Shown piece after piece: positions 1 to 7,426 of a DNA stretch of 15,162 nt (positions are counted from its first letter, which is position 1; the number at the start of each line of letters is the position of its first letter). The position numbers and the translations under genes were made by a program. Location of the stretch: positions 1 to 15,162 of the forward strand of contig JABWAY010000063.1 of the NCBI GenBank assembly GCA_013360825.1, read 5' to 3'. This DNA comes from Candidatus Brocadiia bacterium. Lineage in GTDB: Bacteria; Planctomycetota; MHYJ01; WSZJ01. The notes beneath the pieces were generated by a model, which was given only the letters and a program-made list of their open reading frames with translations, was not told where the DNA came from and ran no database searches.

Positions 1-1472
1 CCGTCGTGCTGGCGCTGGCGGCGCTGTGGGCGGGGTCCGATCCTCCGGCGGCGGGCCCGGCGGAGGTCGTGATCCTGCACACGAACGACCTGCACGGCCG
101 GGCCTGGTCGCAGAAGGCGATCTGGCTGGACCGGGACAATCCGCCGATGGTCGGCGGGCTCGCGGCGCTCGCCGCGACGATCCGGCGCGAACGCGCGCGG
201 GCGTGGAACGAGGGGAAGGCCGTCGTCCTGGTGGACGCGGGGGACTGGTTCCAGGGAACGCCGGAGGGGGACATCCCGCGGGGGCGGCTGGTCGCCGAGT
301 GGATGAACCTCGTCGGGTACGACGCCGCGACGATCGGGAACCATGAGTTCGACAAGGGGCCGTCGATTCTCGAGGAACTCCACAGGATCGCCCGCTTTCC
401 GTTCCTGGGCGCGAACATCGCGCGCGAGGAGGGAGGGCACCCGGTCTGGCGGCAGGGGAGCTGGACGACGGTCGCCCACGGCACCGACATCGTGTTCGTC
501 GGGCTGATCTCCTCCGGCATGAGGTCGCTCGTCGTCCCCGAAGCCATCCGGGGTTTCCGGTTCGGGGACGAGGTCGAGACCCTCCGGAACTACCTCCGCC
601 CGGGCCGCGTCGTCATCCCGGTCACGCACTGCGGAGTGGACCGGGATGTGGAGATCGCCGAGGCCACGCGCGTCCCTGTGATCATCGGCGGGCACTCCCA
701 CACGGGCCTTCCCGGGGGAAAGGTCTCACCCTCGGGTACGCTGATCGCCCAGTGCTGGGCGCACGGGACCGTCCTCGGACGCGTGGACTTCCGGCTCGAG
801 GGAGGCGGGGTCCGGGGCGCCACGGCCTCCCTCGTCCCCGTGCGGCCGTCCGACGGGGAGGATGCCGAAGCGCGCGCGCTGGTCGCCCGATGGGCCGAGA
901 CCGTCGGCGCCGAGATGAACGTCGTCGTCGGCGAGACGGCGCAGGCGCTGACCCGCCAGGGCGCCGGCTCCTCGACGCTCGGAAACTGGGTCTGCGACGT
1001 GATGCGCGACCGCGCCGGCGTCCAGGTCGCCCTGACCAACCGCACCGGCATCCGCGCCGACCTCCCCGCCGGCCCCATCCGCCTCCGGGACCTCTACGAA
1101 GTCTGCCCCTTCTCCAACACCCTCGTCACCATGGAGCTCTCCGGCGCGGACCTCGACAGCGTGCTCGAATTCAGCACCGGCGCGAACCCGGTCTTCCTCG
1201 AGGTCAGCGGGCTCGAGGCCGAGATCGACGGCGCCGCCGCAGCGGGGAGCCGCGTCACCGTGCGGACCGTCGGCGGCGAGCCCTGGGACGCGACACGGAC
1301 CTACAGGATCGTCACCAATTCGTTCCTCGCCGCAGGCGGGGACGGTCACCTCGGGCTCTCCCGCGGCGCCCGGCTGGTCGACACGGGGATCGACACGCTG
1401 GAAGCGCTGACCCGCGCCGCCAGGGCGGGGAAGATCGCGGCGCCCCTCGAGGCCCGGTTGCGCCGCCGCTGA
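1..1472 (+). CDS. 5'-nucleotidase / UshA-family metallophosphatase, exported (5' end cut by window)
   Basis: It should hydrolyse nucleotides to nucleosides plus phosphate outside the cytoplasm. The first in-frame start in view is GTG at 6, but hydrophobic signal-peptide residues (VVLALAALWAG) run up to the window edge with no basic n-region, so the true start is probably upstream. Counting from that GTG, the N-terminal calcineurin-like domain has the dimetal motifs HTNDLHG (D28, H30), DAGDWFQG (D80), GNHEFD (N112, H113), VTHCG (H208) and GGHSHTG (H230, H232). The C-terminal 5'-nucleotidase domain (about 300-488) has TNRTGIR, PFSNT (F369) and NSFLAAGGDG (F440, D446), matching the residues that grip the base and nucleotide in UshA. 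Both domains are complete. It is the first visible gene of a nucleotide-scavenging operon. A 2',3'-cyclic phosphodiesterase or UDP-sugar hydrolase activity is possible, because the family is promiscuous. The family call is firm; the exact substrate is inferred. Confidence 0.9.
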   Translation, partial: VVLALAALWAGSDPPAAGPAEVVILHTNDLHGRAWSQKAIWLDRDNPPMVGGLAALAATIRRERARAWNEGKAVVLVDAGDWFQGTPEGDIPRGRLVAEWMNLVGYDAATIGNHEFDKGPSILEELHRIARFPFLGANIAREEGGHPVWRQGSWTTVAHGTDIVFVGLISSGMRSLVVPEAIRGFRFGDEVETLRNYLRPGRVVIPVTHCGVDRDVEIAEATRVPVIIGGHSHTGLPGGKVSPSGTLIAQCWAHGTVLGRVDFRLEGGGVRGATASLVPVRPSDGEDAEARALVARWAETVGAEMNVVVGETAQALTRQGAGSSTLGNWVCDVMRDRAGVQVALTNRTGIRADLPAGPIRLRDLYEVCPFSNTLVTMELSGADLDSVLEFSTGANPVFLEVSGLEAEIDGAAAAGSRVTVRTVGGEPWDATRTYRIVTNSFLAAGGDGHLGLSRGARLVDTGIDTLEALTRAARAGKIAAPLEARLRRR

Positions 1473-1487
1473 CCGGCGTTTTTCCTC

Positions 1488-1504
1488 CCGGGGGCTCTCC
1501 CCGG
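1488..1504 (+). other. GC-rich hairpin between nucleotidase and binding-protein genes
   Basis: A perfect 6-bp stem (CCGGGG/CCCCGG) with a 5-base loop lies 15 bases after the nucleotidase stop, in the only sizeable spacer of the operon (75 bases). No T-run follows it, so it is not a convincing intrinsic terminator. It could slow polymerase, shield the downstream transcript from exonucleases, or mean nothing in such GC-rich DNA. Confidence 0.35.
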
Positions 1505-1531
1505 ACGGTTCAATGACCCCACTCTTTCCCC

Positions 1532-1539
1532 AGGGAGGA
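1532..1539 (+). promoter_or_regulatory. Strong Shine-Dalgarno for the nucleoside-binding lipoprotein
   Basis: AGGGAGGA lies 8 bases before the ATG at 1548. It is the clearest ribosome-binding site in the operon and supports that start. It fits a solute-binding protein, which is usually made in excess over its membrane partners. Confidence 0.7.
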
Positions 1540-1547
1540 CCGGACCC

Positions 1548-2564
1548 ATGCGATTCGCCTGCCTCGCCCTTCTCGCCGCGCTGGCGGCCGGCTGCGGAAA
1601 GTCGGATCCTGCCCCCGGAACCACGGGGGCGCTGAAGGTCGGGCTGGTCTTCGACGTCGGCGGACGGGGGGACCGGTCGTTCAATGACGCGGCGTACGCC
1701 GGGCTGGAGCGGGCGAAGAAGGAACTCGGAATCGAGTTCGAGTACTTCGAGCCGACGCACGCCGACCGGGAAGCGGGGCTCCGGAAGTACGCCGAGCAGG
1801 GGGCGCCCCTCGTGATCGGGGTGGGATTCGCGTTCACCGACTCGATCGCGAAGGTTTCCGCGGATTTCCCGGGGCAGCATTTCGCGTGCGTGGACTGGGA
1901 CACCGGCTCCGCCCCGAAACCTCCCGCGAACGTCGCGGCGCTTCGATTCCGCGAAGAGGAGGGGTGTTTTCTCGTCGGGGCGATCGCCGGACTGACCACG
2001 AAGACGGGGAAGGTCGGGTTCGTCGGCGGGATGGAGATCCCGCTGATCCACAAGTTCCGGGCGGGGTTCGCCGCGGGGGTGAAGGCGGTCAACCCGTCGT
2101 GCGAGGTCCTGGTCGCCTTCGCCGGACTGACTCCCGAGGCGTTCAAGGACCCGGTCAAGGGCAAGGAACTGGCGCGATCCCAGTACGGCGCCGGGGCGGA
2201 CATCATCTTTCACGCGAGCGGGTCGACCGGTCTCGGGGTCTTTGAGGAGGCCCGGGCCCGGAATCGGGAGCGCGGCACGGTGACCCATTTCGTGATCGGC
2301 GTCGACGCCGACCAGTGGGAGGAGGGGGGGCACGTGCTGACGTCGATGCTGAAGCGCGTGGACGTGGCGGTGTTCGACGTGGTGAAGGGGACGAAGGCGG
2401 GGACATTTCCGGCCGGGGTGCACGAATTCGGGTTGAAGGAGGACGGGCTCGGTTACGTGAGGGACGACCGGAACCGGGCGCTGATCCCGGACACGGTGGC
2501 GCAGAAGGTGGACGCGCTGAAGGCGGAGATTCTGGCCGGCAGGATCACCGTGCCGGTCCGGTAG
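1548..2564 (+). CDS. nupN: BMP/PnrA-family nucleoside-binding lipoprotein of ABC importer
   Basis: This is the extracytoplasmic substrate-binding component of a nucleoside ABC importer. The 338-residue protein opens with a lipoprotein signal (MRFACLALLAALAAGC, lipid-modified C16), followed by a short flexible linker. The mature part is a BMP-domain fold with the family opening GLVFDVGGRGDRSFNDAA (residues 32-49; D42 and F45 in the conserved D-x-SFN), then GFAFTDSI, VGFVGGMEIP and IGVDADQW (about 250-257), ending with the usual GLKEDGLGYV segment. BMP proteins of this type (PnrA of Treponema, NupN/YufN of Bacillus, BmpA of Borrelia) bind purine nucleosides, and some bind cytidine or uridine. 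The next three genes supply the rest of the transporter. The neighbouring phosphatases and nucleoside enzymes make nucleosides the likely ligand. The symbol is by family analogy; exact ligand range is not readable here. Confidence 0.93.
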   Translation: MRFACLALLAALAAGCGKSDPAPGTTGALKVGLVFDVGGRGDRSFNDAAYAGLERAKKELGIEFEYFEPTHADREAGLRKYAEQGAPLVIGVGFAFTDSIAKVSADFPGQHFACVDWDTGSAPKPPANVAALRFREEEGCFLVGAIAGLTTKTGKVGFVGGMEIPLIHKFRAGFAAGVKAVNPSCEVLVAFAGLTPEAFKDPVKGKELARSQYGAGADIIFHASGSTGLGVFEEARARNRERGTVTHFVIGVDADQWEEGGHVLTSMLKRVDVAVFDVVKGTKAGTFPAGVHEFGLKEDGLGYVRDDRNRALIPDTVAQKVDALKAEILAGRITVPVR

Positions 2565-2567
2565 GGC

Positions 2568-4061
2568 ATGGCCGCCGCGGTCGAGATGGTGGGGATTGAG
2601 AAGCGTTTTCCACGCGTGGTGGCGAATGTCGGGGTGAATCTCGTCGTGGAGGAGGGGGAGATTCACGCGCTGGCGGGGGAGAACGGGGCGGGGAAGTCCA
2701 CGCTGATGAAGATCCTGTGCGGGCTCCACGCGCCGGATGCGGGGGTGGTGCGGATATTCGGCCGCGAGGTGACCGACTTCCGGCCGGCGGCGGCGATCGC
2801 CGCGGGGATCGGGATGGTGCACCAGCACTTCATGCAGGTGCCGACGCTGACGGTGGCGGAGAACGTGGTCCTGGGGGAGGAGCCGCGCCGGGGGCCGTTC
2901 TTTGACCGGCGGAGGGCGGAGGAGCGGGTGGCGGAGCTCGGGAGCCGTTTCGGGCTCCCCGTGGACCCGCGGGCGAGGATTGAGGATCTGCCGGTCGGGC
3001 TGCAGCAGCGGGTGGAGATCCTGAAGGTGCTGGCGCGCGGGGCGCGTGTGCTGATCCTGGACGAGCCGACGGCGGTGCTGACGCCGCAGGAGTCCGAGTC
3101 GCTCTATGCGACGCTTCGGTCGCTGAAGTCGCAGGGGCGGACGGTAATTTTCATTTCGCACAAGCTGCGGGAGGTTCGGGCGGCCGCGGACCGGCTGACG
3201 GTGCTGAGGCGGGGGAGGACGGTCGGGACGGTGCCGATCGGGGAGGTGGACGAGGCGAAGATCGCCGAGATGATGATCGGGCGCCCGGTGCTGTTCGAGA
3301 TCGAGAAGACCCCGGCCGCGCCGGCGGGGGCGGTGCTGGAGGTGCGCGACCTGGCCGGGGGCCGGCTGCGCGGGGTGACGTTCGACGTCCGCGCCGGGGA
3401 AATCGTCGGGGTTGCGGGGGTGGAGGGGAACGGGCAGAGCGAACTGGTGGAGATCCTTTCGGGACTGCGGCAGGCCGGCTCGGGAACGGCCCGTCTGCGC
3501 GGGCGGGAGCTGTCGCGGGCCGGTCCCGCGGCGTGGTTCGAGGCGGGGCTCGGCGTGATTCCCGAGGACCGCAACCTCCGGGGTCTGATCGGGGAGATGT
3601 CGGTCGCGGACAACCTGATCCTCGGGCGGCACCGGCAGCCCCGGTATTCCCGCGCCGGGATCGTCGCGGGCGCCGCGCGCGACGCGGACGCCGCCGGCCT
3701 CGTCGAACGCTTCGATATCCGCCCCGCCGATCCGCGTGCGGAGGCGGAGTCCCTGTCCGGGGGAAACCGCCAGAAGGTGGTCGTCGCGCGGGAGTTGTCC
3801 CGCGTTCCCGGCCTGCTCGTGGCGGCCCACCCGACCCGGGGGGTGGACGTCGGCGCGATCGAGTTCATCCACCGGTCGATCCTCGCGGAACGGGCGCGGG
3901 GGGCGGCGGTGCTGCTGGTGTCCTCCGAGTTGCCCGAGATCCTCGCCCTCGCGGATCGCATCCTCGTGCTCTGCGGCGGGGCGATCGCCGGCGAGGTCCG
4001 GGGGGCGGAAGCGACGGAGCGCGGGCTCGGGGTCCTCATGACGGGCGGTGCGCCGGCATGA
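2568..4061 (+). CDS. nupO: Nucleoside ABC transporter ATP-binding protein (two NBDs, NupO/YufO type)
   Basis: This cytoplasmic ATPase subunit has two fused nucleotide-binding domains (497 residues) and drives the BMP-type importer. Domain 1 is canonical: Walker A GENGAGKST (37-45), Q-loop Q86, signature LPVGLQQR (141-148), Walker B VLILDE (161-166, catalytic E166) and H-loop H198. Domain 2 has a good signature LSGGNRQK (396-403) but a degenerate Walker A, GVEGNGQSE (284-292), where Q290 replaces lysine, and H421 where the Walker B glutamate would be (AAHPTRG). One degenerate site is usual in the RbsA/NupO class. The gene starts 3 bases after the binding-protein stop. An internal ATG at 2586 is a possible alternative start, since conserved sequence begins only there. 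The last four bases form an ATGA overlap with the first permease gene. Confidence 0.94.
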   Translation: MAAAVEMVGIEKRFPRVVANVGVNLVVEEGEIHALAGENGAGKSTLMKILCGLHAPDAGVVRIFGREVTDFRPAAAIAAGIGMVHQHFMQVPTLTVAENVVLGEEPRRGPFFDRRRAEERVAELGSRFGLPVDPRARIEDLPVGLQQRVEILKVLARGARVLILDEPTAVLTPQESESLYATLRSLKSQGRTVIFISHKLREVRAAADRLTVLRRGRTVGTVPIGEVDEAKIAEMMIGRPVLFEIEKTPAAPAGAVLEVRDLAGGRLRGVTFDVRAGEIVGVAGVEGNGQSELVEILSGLRQAGSGTARLRGRELSRAGPAAWFEAGLGVIPEDRNLRGLIGEMSVADNLILGRHRQPRYSRAGIVAGAARDADAAGLVERFDIRPADPRAEAESLSGGNRQKVVVARELSRVPGLLVAAHPTRGVDVGAIEFIHRSILAERARGAAVLLVSSELPEILALADRILVLCGGAIAGEVRGAEATERGLGVLMTGGAPA

Positions 4062-5173
4062 GGGCGCTTCTCGCACACCCGTGGACCGCCCGGATCGGCC
4101 CCCCTGTCCTCGCGGTCGCCTGTGCGGCCCTGCTGGGGGCGGCCCTGGTGGCGGCGCTGGGCCAGAATCCGTTCGGGCTGGCCGGGCGGGTCTGGGGCGA
4201 GGCCACGCGGTACCACGGCCTGCGCGACGACGCGGCCTACGTGATCGCGTACGCGACCCCGCTGATCTTCACCGGGCTGGGGGTCGCGATCGCCTTCCGG
4301 GCGGGGATGTTCAACATCGGCGGCCAGGGTCAGGTGATGATCGGCGGGATCCTGTGCGGATTCGTCGGCTGGAAACTGGCCGCCTGGCCGGCCTGGGCCC
4401 TCGTCCCGGCCTGTTTCGCCGCCGCGGCCGCCGGAGGGGCCGCGTGGGCGTCGATCGCGGGGGCGCTTCGCGCCTGGCGGGGGTCCCACGAAGTCATCGT
4501 CACCATCATGCTGAACGTGCTCGCCGTCGCCCTGACCGAGACCCTCGCGGGCGGCCGCTGGAAATCCGGCGCCGGGATGATGTCCCAGCTTCCGGACGTC
4601 GGTCCCGGCGCGCGCCTCCCGCGCCTCGGCGCCTGGCCCGAAGGTTCCACCTCGGTCGTCCCGGTCCTCGGAATCCCTGTCTTCCCCGCGCACGTTCCCG
4701 CCAATGCCGCGATCTTCCTTGCCCTCGCCTGCTGCGTCGCGGCGTGGGCCTGGCTCTGGCGCACCACCCGCGGCTTCGAACTCCGCGCCACCGGCCTCGG
4801 GCCCGAGGCCGCCCGCGCCGCCGGGATCCCCCCCCGCACCACGCTCCTCATCGCCATGGCCCTCTCCGGCGCCCTCGCCGGTCTCGCCGCCACGGACCTG
4901 GTCATGGGGCAGAAGGGAACCTGGCGCCAGGACGACGGCCTCGCGTTCGCCGGGCAGGCGTTCATCGGGATCGCCGTCGCCCTCATGGGACAGAATCACC
5001 CCGCCGGCATCGTTCCCGCGGCGCTCCTCTTCGGCGCCCTCCAGCGCCTCGCCTTCCTCCTCTCCGGCGTTCCCAAGGACCTGGTCTTCATCCTGCAGGC
5101 GGCGGTCATCCTGTTCGTGGTCTGCGGGAACGAGATTTTTCGAAGGGCCCTGTCCCGGCGGAGGGCCGCGTGA
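4058..5173 (+). CDS. nupP: Nucleoside ABC transporter permease 1 (NupP/YufP type)
   Basis: An inner-membrane channel subunit of the nucleoside importer, 371 residues, with roughly eight to ten hydrophobic segments. The frame is open far upstream, but the ATG at 4058 overlaps the ATPase stop (ATGA) and gives a typical start: a short cytoplasmic N-terminus, then a first membrane helix (about 14-34). Two signatures of this permease family are visible: FNIGGQGQ (85-92) and EVIVTIMLN (145-153). A cytoplasmic coupling stretch ELRATGLGPEAARAAGI lies at about 240-260. It ends with a basic tail (RRALSRRRAA), consistent with a cytoplasmic C-terminus. The stop overlaps the next permease start (GTGA), suggesting coupled translation at a matched ratio. 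Confidence 0.93.
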   Translation: MRALLAHPWTARIGPPVLAVACAALLGAALVAALGQNPFGLAGRVWGEATRYHGLRDDAAYVIAYATPLIFTGLGVAIAFRAGMFNIGGQGQVMIGGILCGFVGWKLAAWPAWALVPACFAAAAAGGAAWASIAGALRAWRGSHEVIVTIMLNVLAVALTETLAGGRWKSGAGMMSQLPDVGPGARLPRLGAWPEGSTSVVPVLGIPVFPAHVPANAAIFLALACCVAAWAWLWRTTRGFELRATGLGPEAARAAGIPPRTTLLIAMALSGALAGLAATDLVMGQKGTWRQDDGLAFAGQAFIGIAVALMGQNHPAGIVPAALLFGALQRLAFLLSGVPKDLVFILQAAVILFVVCGNEIFRRALSRRRAA

Positions 5174-6087
5174 CTCCGGAATTCATCGCGGGAATCCTGA
5201 CGGTCGCCGCGCCGCTCCTGCTGGCCGCGATGGGCGGCGTCGTCAGCGAGCGGTCGGGGGTGGTCAACATCGCGCTCGAAGGGACGATGCTGGCCTCCGC
5301 GTTCGCGTTCACCGCCGTGACGCACGCCTTCGAGCCGGTCGGTCCCGACGGCCGGCATCTCGTCGACGCCGCCGGGGCCTGGGTTCCGTTCGCCGGGGTC
5401 GCCGCGGGGCTGGCCTGCGGCGTCCTTGTCTCGCTGCTTCATGCCCTCGTCTGCATCCGTGTCGGCGCCAACCAGGTCGTTTCCGGAATCGCCATCAACA
5501 TCCTCGCCGTCGGCGCGACCCAGTTCGCCTGCACGCTCGTCTTCGAGTCGTCGTCCAACTCCGCCCGCGTCGCCTCGCTTCCCCGATGGGGGCTCGGCGC
5601 CTTCACCTTCACCCCTGCCGCATGGGCCTCCTTCGTCGCCGTCCCCGTCGTCACGCTCCTCCTCTTCCGGACCGTCTTCGGCCTCCGCCTCCGCGCGGTC
5701 GGCGAGAATCCCGACGCCGCCGAAACCCTCGGGGTGCGCCCCGGGGCCATCCGCACGGCCGCCCTGGCCCTGTCCGGGGCCCTCGCCGGCCTCGGCGGCG
5801 TCGTCCTCGCCGCCGACGTCTCCCAGTTCGTTCAGAACATGACCGCGGGACGCGGCTACATCGCCCTCGCCGCCGTCATCTTCGGGAAATGGAACCCGTG
5901 GGGCGCCGCGGCCGCCTGCCTCCTGTTCGCCGCCGCCGAAAAAGCCCAGGTCCCGCTTCAGGGAAAAATCCCCCCCCAACTCGCGCAATCCCTTCCGTAT
6001 CTGCTTACAATCCTCGTTCTCGCGGGGTTCGTCGGCCGGGCGCGGGCCCCCGCGGCACTGGGGAAACCGCATGAATCCAGCCGTTGA
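5170..6087 (+). CDS. nupQ: Nucleoside ABC transporter permease 2 (NupQ/YufQ type)
   Basis: This is the second inner-membrane channel subunit, 305 residues, pairing with the preceding permease. The start is taken as GTG at 5170 because it overlaps the previous stop (GTGA), has GGAGGG just upstream (5160-5165), and places a membrane segment (FIAGILTVAAPLLLAAMGG) at the N-terminus as in the family. Signatures are NIALEGTML (33-41), GANQVVSGIAIN (99-110) and the coupling-helix region LRAVGENPDAAETLGV. These separate it from sugar permeases such as RbsC. The last 17 bases overlap the start of the phosphatase gene in another frame. Open frame continues well upstream of 5170, but that part encodes only arginine/proline-rich shadow sequence over permease 1. 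Confidence 0.92.
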   Translation: MTPEFIAGILTVAAPLLLAAMGGVVSERSGVVNIALEGTMLASAFAFTAVTHAFEPVGPDGRHLVDAAGAWVPFAGVAAGLACGVLVSLLHALVCIRVGANQVVSGIAINILAVGATQFACTLVFESSSNSARVASLPRWGLGAFTFTPAAWASFVAVPVVTLLLFRTVFGLRLRAVGENPDAAETLGVRPGAIRTAALALSGALAGLGGVVLAADVSQFVQNMTAGRGYIALAAVIFGKWNPWGAAAACLLFAAAEKAQVPLQGKIPPQLAQSLPYLLTILVLAGFVGRARAPAALGKPHESSR

Positions 6088-7426
6088 GTTCGGTCGCCGT
6101 CTCCGCGTCCTGGCGTTTCACGCCCTGCTCCTCTGCGCCGCCGGATGCGGCGGGACCGACGAGAACGATCCCGACACGCTGCCGAAGCGCGAGAAGCCGG
6201 CGCGGAACGTGATCCTGCTCATCGGGGACGGGATGGGGCCGGCGCAGCTGACGCTGGCGCGGATCGCAGGCCCCGGTGTGCATGAGGGGCTGGCTCTGGA
6301 GAAGACGCCGTTCGTCGGGCTGGTGAAGACGTACCCGGCGGGGACGATGCTGGTCACGGACAGCGCGGCGGCGGCCACGGCGTTCGCGTGCGCGCGCAAG
6401 ACGACGAACGGGACGCTGGGCGAGTCGCCGGACGGGACCGACTACGAGAACCTGACGGAGTGGTGCCGGAAACGGAAGAAATCGGTGGGGCTGGTCACGA
6501 CGGCTTCGGTGACGCACGCCACGCCGGCGGCGTTCGCCGTGCACTGCCCGGACCGGAACAAGGAGGCGGACGTCGCGCAGGAGTACCTGGGGGCCGGCGT
6601 CGACATCCTGTTCGGCGGCGGGCTGCAGTATTTCCCGGAAACGCGCCAGGCGGCGTTCCGGGAGGCCGGGTACGGCTTCGTCCGCTCCCGCCAGGAACTG
6701 CTCGGCGCCGAGCGCGCCCCGCTGATCGGCCTCTTCGCCGATCGCTTCATGGATTTCGAGATCGATCGCCCCCGCGAGGTGCAGCCGTCTCTCGAGGAGA
6801 TGGCGATGAAGGCGATCCAGATTCTCTCGCGGGACGAAGACGGATTTTTCCTGATGATCGAGGGCGGCCGGATCGACATGGCCTGCCACGGGCACGACGC
6901 CGCGACGATGGTCCGGGACGTGGTGGCATTCGACCTGGCGGTCCAGTACGCCGTCGCGTTCGCGGAGCGGGACGGAAATACGCTGGTCCTCGTCACCGCC
7001 GACCACTCCACCGGCGGCCTGGCGATCGGCGAACAGGTCTCCGTGGACCGCCTTCGCGGGCGGACCGCGAGCGCCGAACGGATGCGTGAACTCACCGTGC
7101 GGGGCAACCGCCCGCTTCCGGACGTCGTGCGCGAGCACGCCGGATTCGAGGTCACCGACCGGATGCTCGCCCAGATCGAGGCGCTGAAGGCCGTCGGCGA
7201 CCCCAAGTACTCCCTGCACAACGCGATCGCGGACGTGCTCTCCCGGGCTGCCGGCGTGACGTTCATCCCCCTGGATGTCCAGGCGACGCACCTGGTCACC
7301 AAGGGGCACGACGGCTGCGACGTGCCGCTGTTCGCCTGGGGGCCACGCGCCGCCGATTTCACCGGGGTGCTCGACAACACCGAAGTGGGGGCCAGGATCC
7401 GCCGGGCGATGGAGGCAGGGAAATGA
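6071..7426 (+). CDS. phoA: Alkaline phosphatase, PhoA family, predicted lipoprotein
   Basis: A phosphomonoesterase acting outside the cytoplasm, here probably finishing the dephosphorylation of nucleotides before nucleoside uptake. The 451 residues begin with a basic n-region, a hydrophobic stretch and a lipobox (LLCAAGC, C26), so it should be membrane-anchored. Almost every E. coli PhoA active-site residue has a counterpart at consistent spacing: D53 (D51), nucleophile S98 in TDSAAAATAFA (S102), T151 (T155), R162 (R166), E264, D269, H273 (E322, D327, H331), D311-H312 (D369-H370) and H413 (H412). The third-metal ligand D153 is replaced by H149, as in mammalian and several bacterial enzymes. 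The start overlaps the permease gene by 17 bases, with a weak GGGGA at 6060-6064. The stop overlaps the next start (ATGA). Catalysis is well supported; nucleotide preference is inferred from context. Confidence 0.93.
   Translation: MNPAVEFGRRLRVLAFHALLLCAAGCGGTDENDPDTLPKREKPARNVILLIGDGMGPAQLTLARIAGPGVHEGLALEKTPFVGLVKTYPAGTMLVTDSAAAATAFACARKTTNGTLGESPDGTDYENLTEWCRKRKKSVGLVTTASVTHATPAAFAVHCPDRNKEADVAQEYLGAGVDILFGGGLQYFPETRQAAFREAGYGFVRSRQELLGAERAPLIGLFADRFMDFEIDRPREVQPSLEEMAMKAIQILSRDEDGFFLMIEGGRIDMACHGHDAATMVRDVVAFDLAVQYAVAFAERDGNTLVLVTADHSTGGLAIGEQVSVDRLRGRTASAERMRELTVRGNRPLPDVVREHAGFEVTDRMLAQIEALKAVGDPKYSLHNAIADVLSRAAGVTFIPLDVQATHLVTKGHDGCDVPLFAWGPRAADFTGVLDNTEVGARIRRAMEAGK

Noticed and set aside
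1488..1504. Intrinsic terminator after the nucleotidase gene
   Set aside because: The stem is followed by ACGGTTCAATG rather than a T-run, and the T-run that exists (1479-1483) is before the stem, so it does not fit on either strand.
726..4076. Very long minus-strand open frame (over 1,100 codons) opposite the nucleotidase, binding protein and ATPase
   Set aside because: Its translation is Arg/Pro/His/Gly-rich low-complexity sequence with no domain, and the plus strand carries three unmistakable genes. Long antisense frames are expected at this GC content.
3104..4999. Minus-strand open frame of about 630 codons opposite the ATPase and permease 1
   Set aside because: Composition is Gly/Arg/Pro-biased and it lies wholly antisense to two well-supported transporter genes.
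4048..5169. Upstream extension of the permease 2 frame over permease 1
   Set aside because: The extension is Arg/Pro-rich nonsense. The family N-terminus begins at the GTG at 5170, which overlaps the previous stop.
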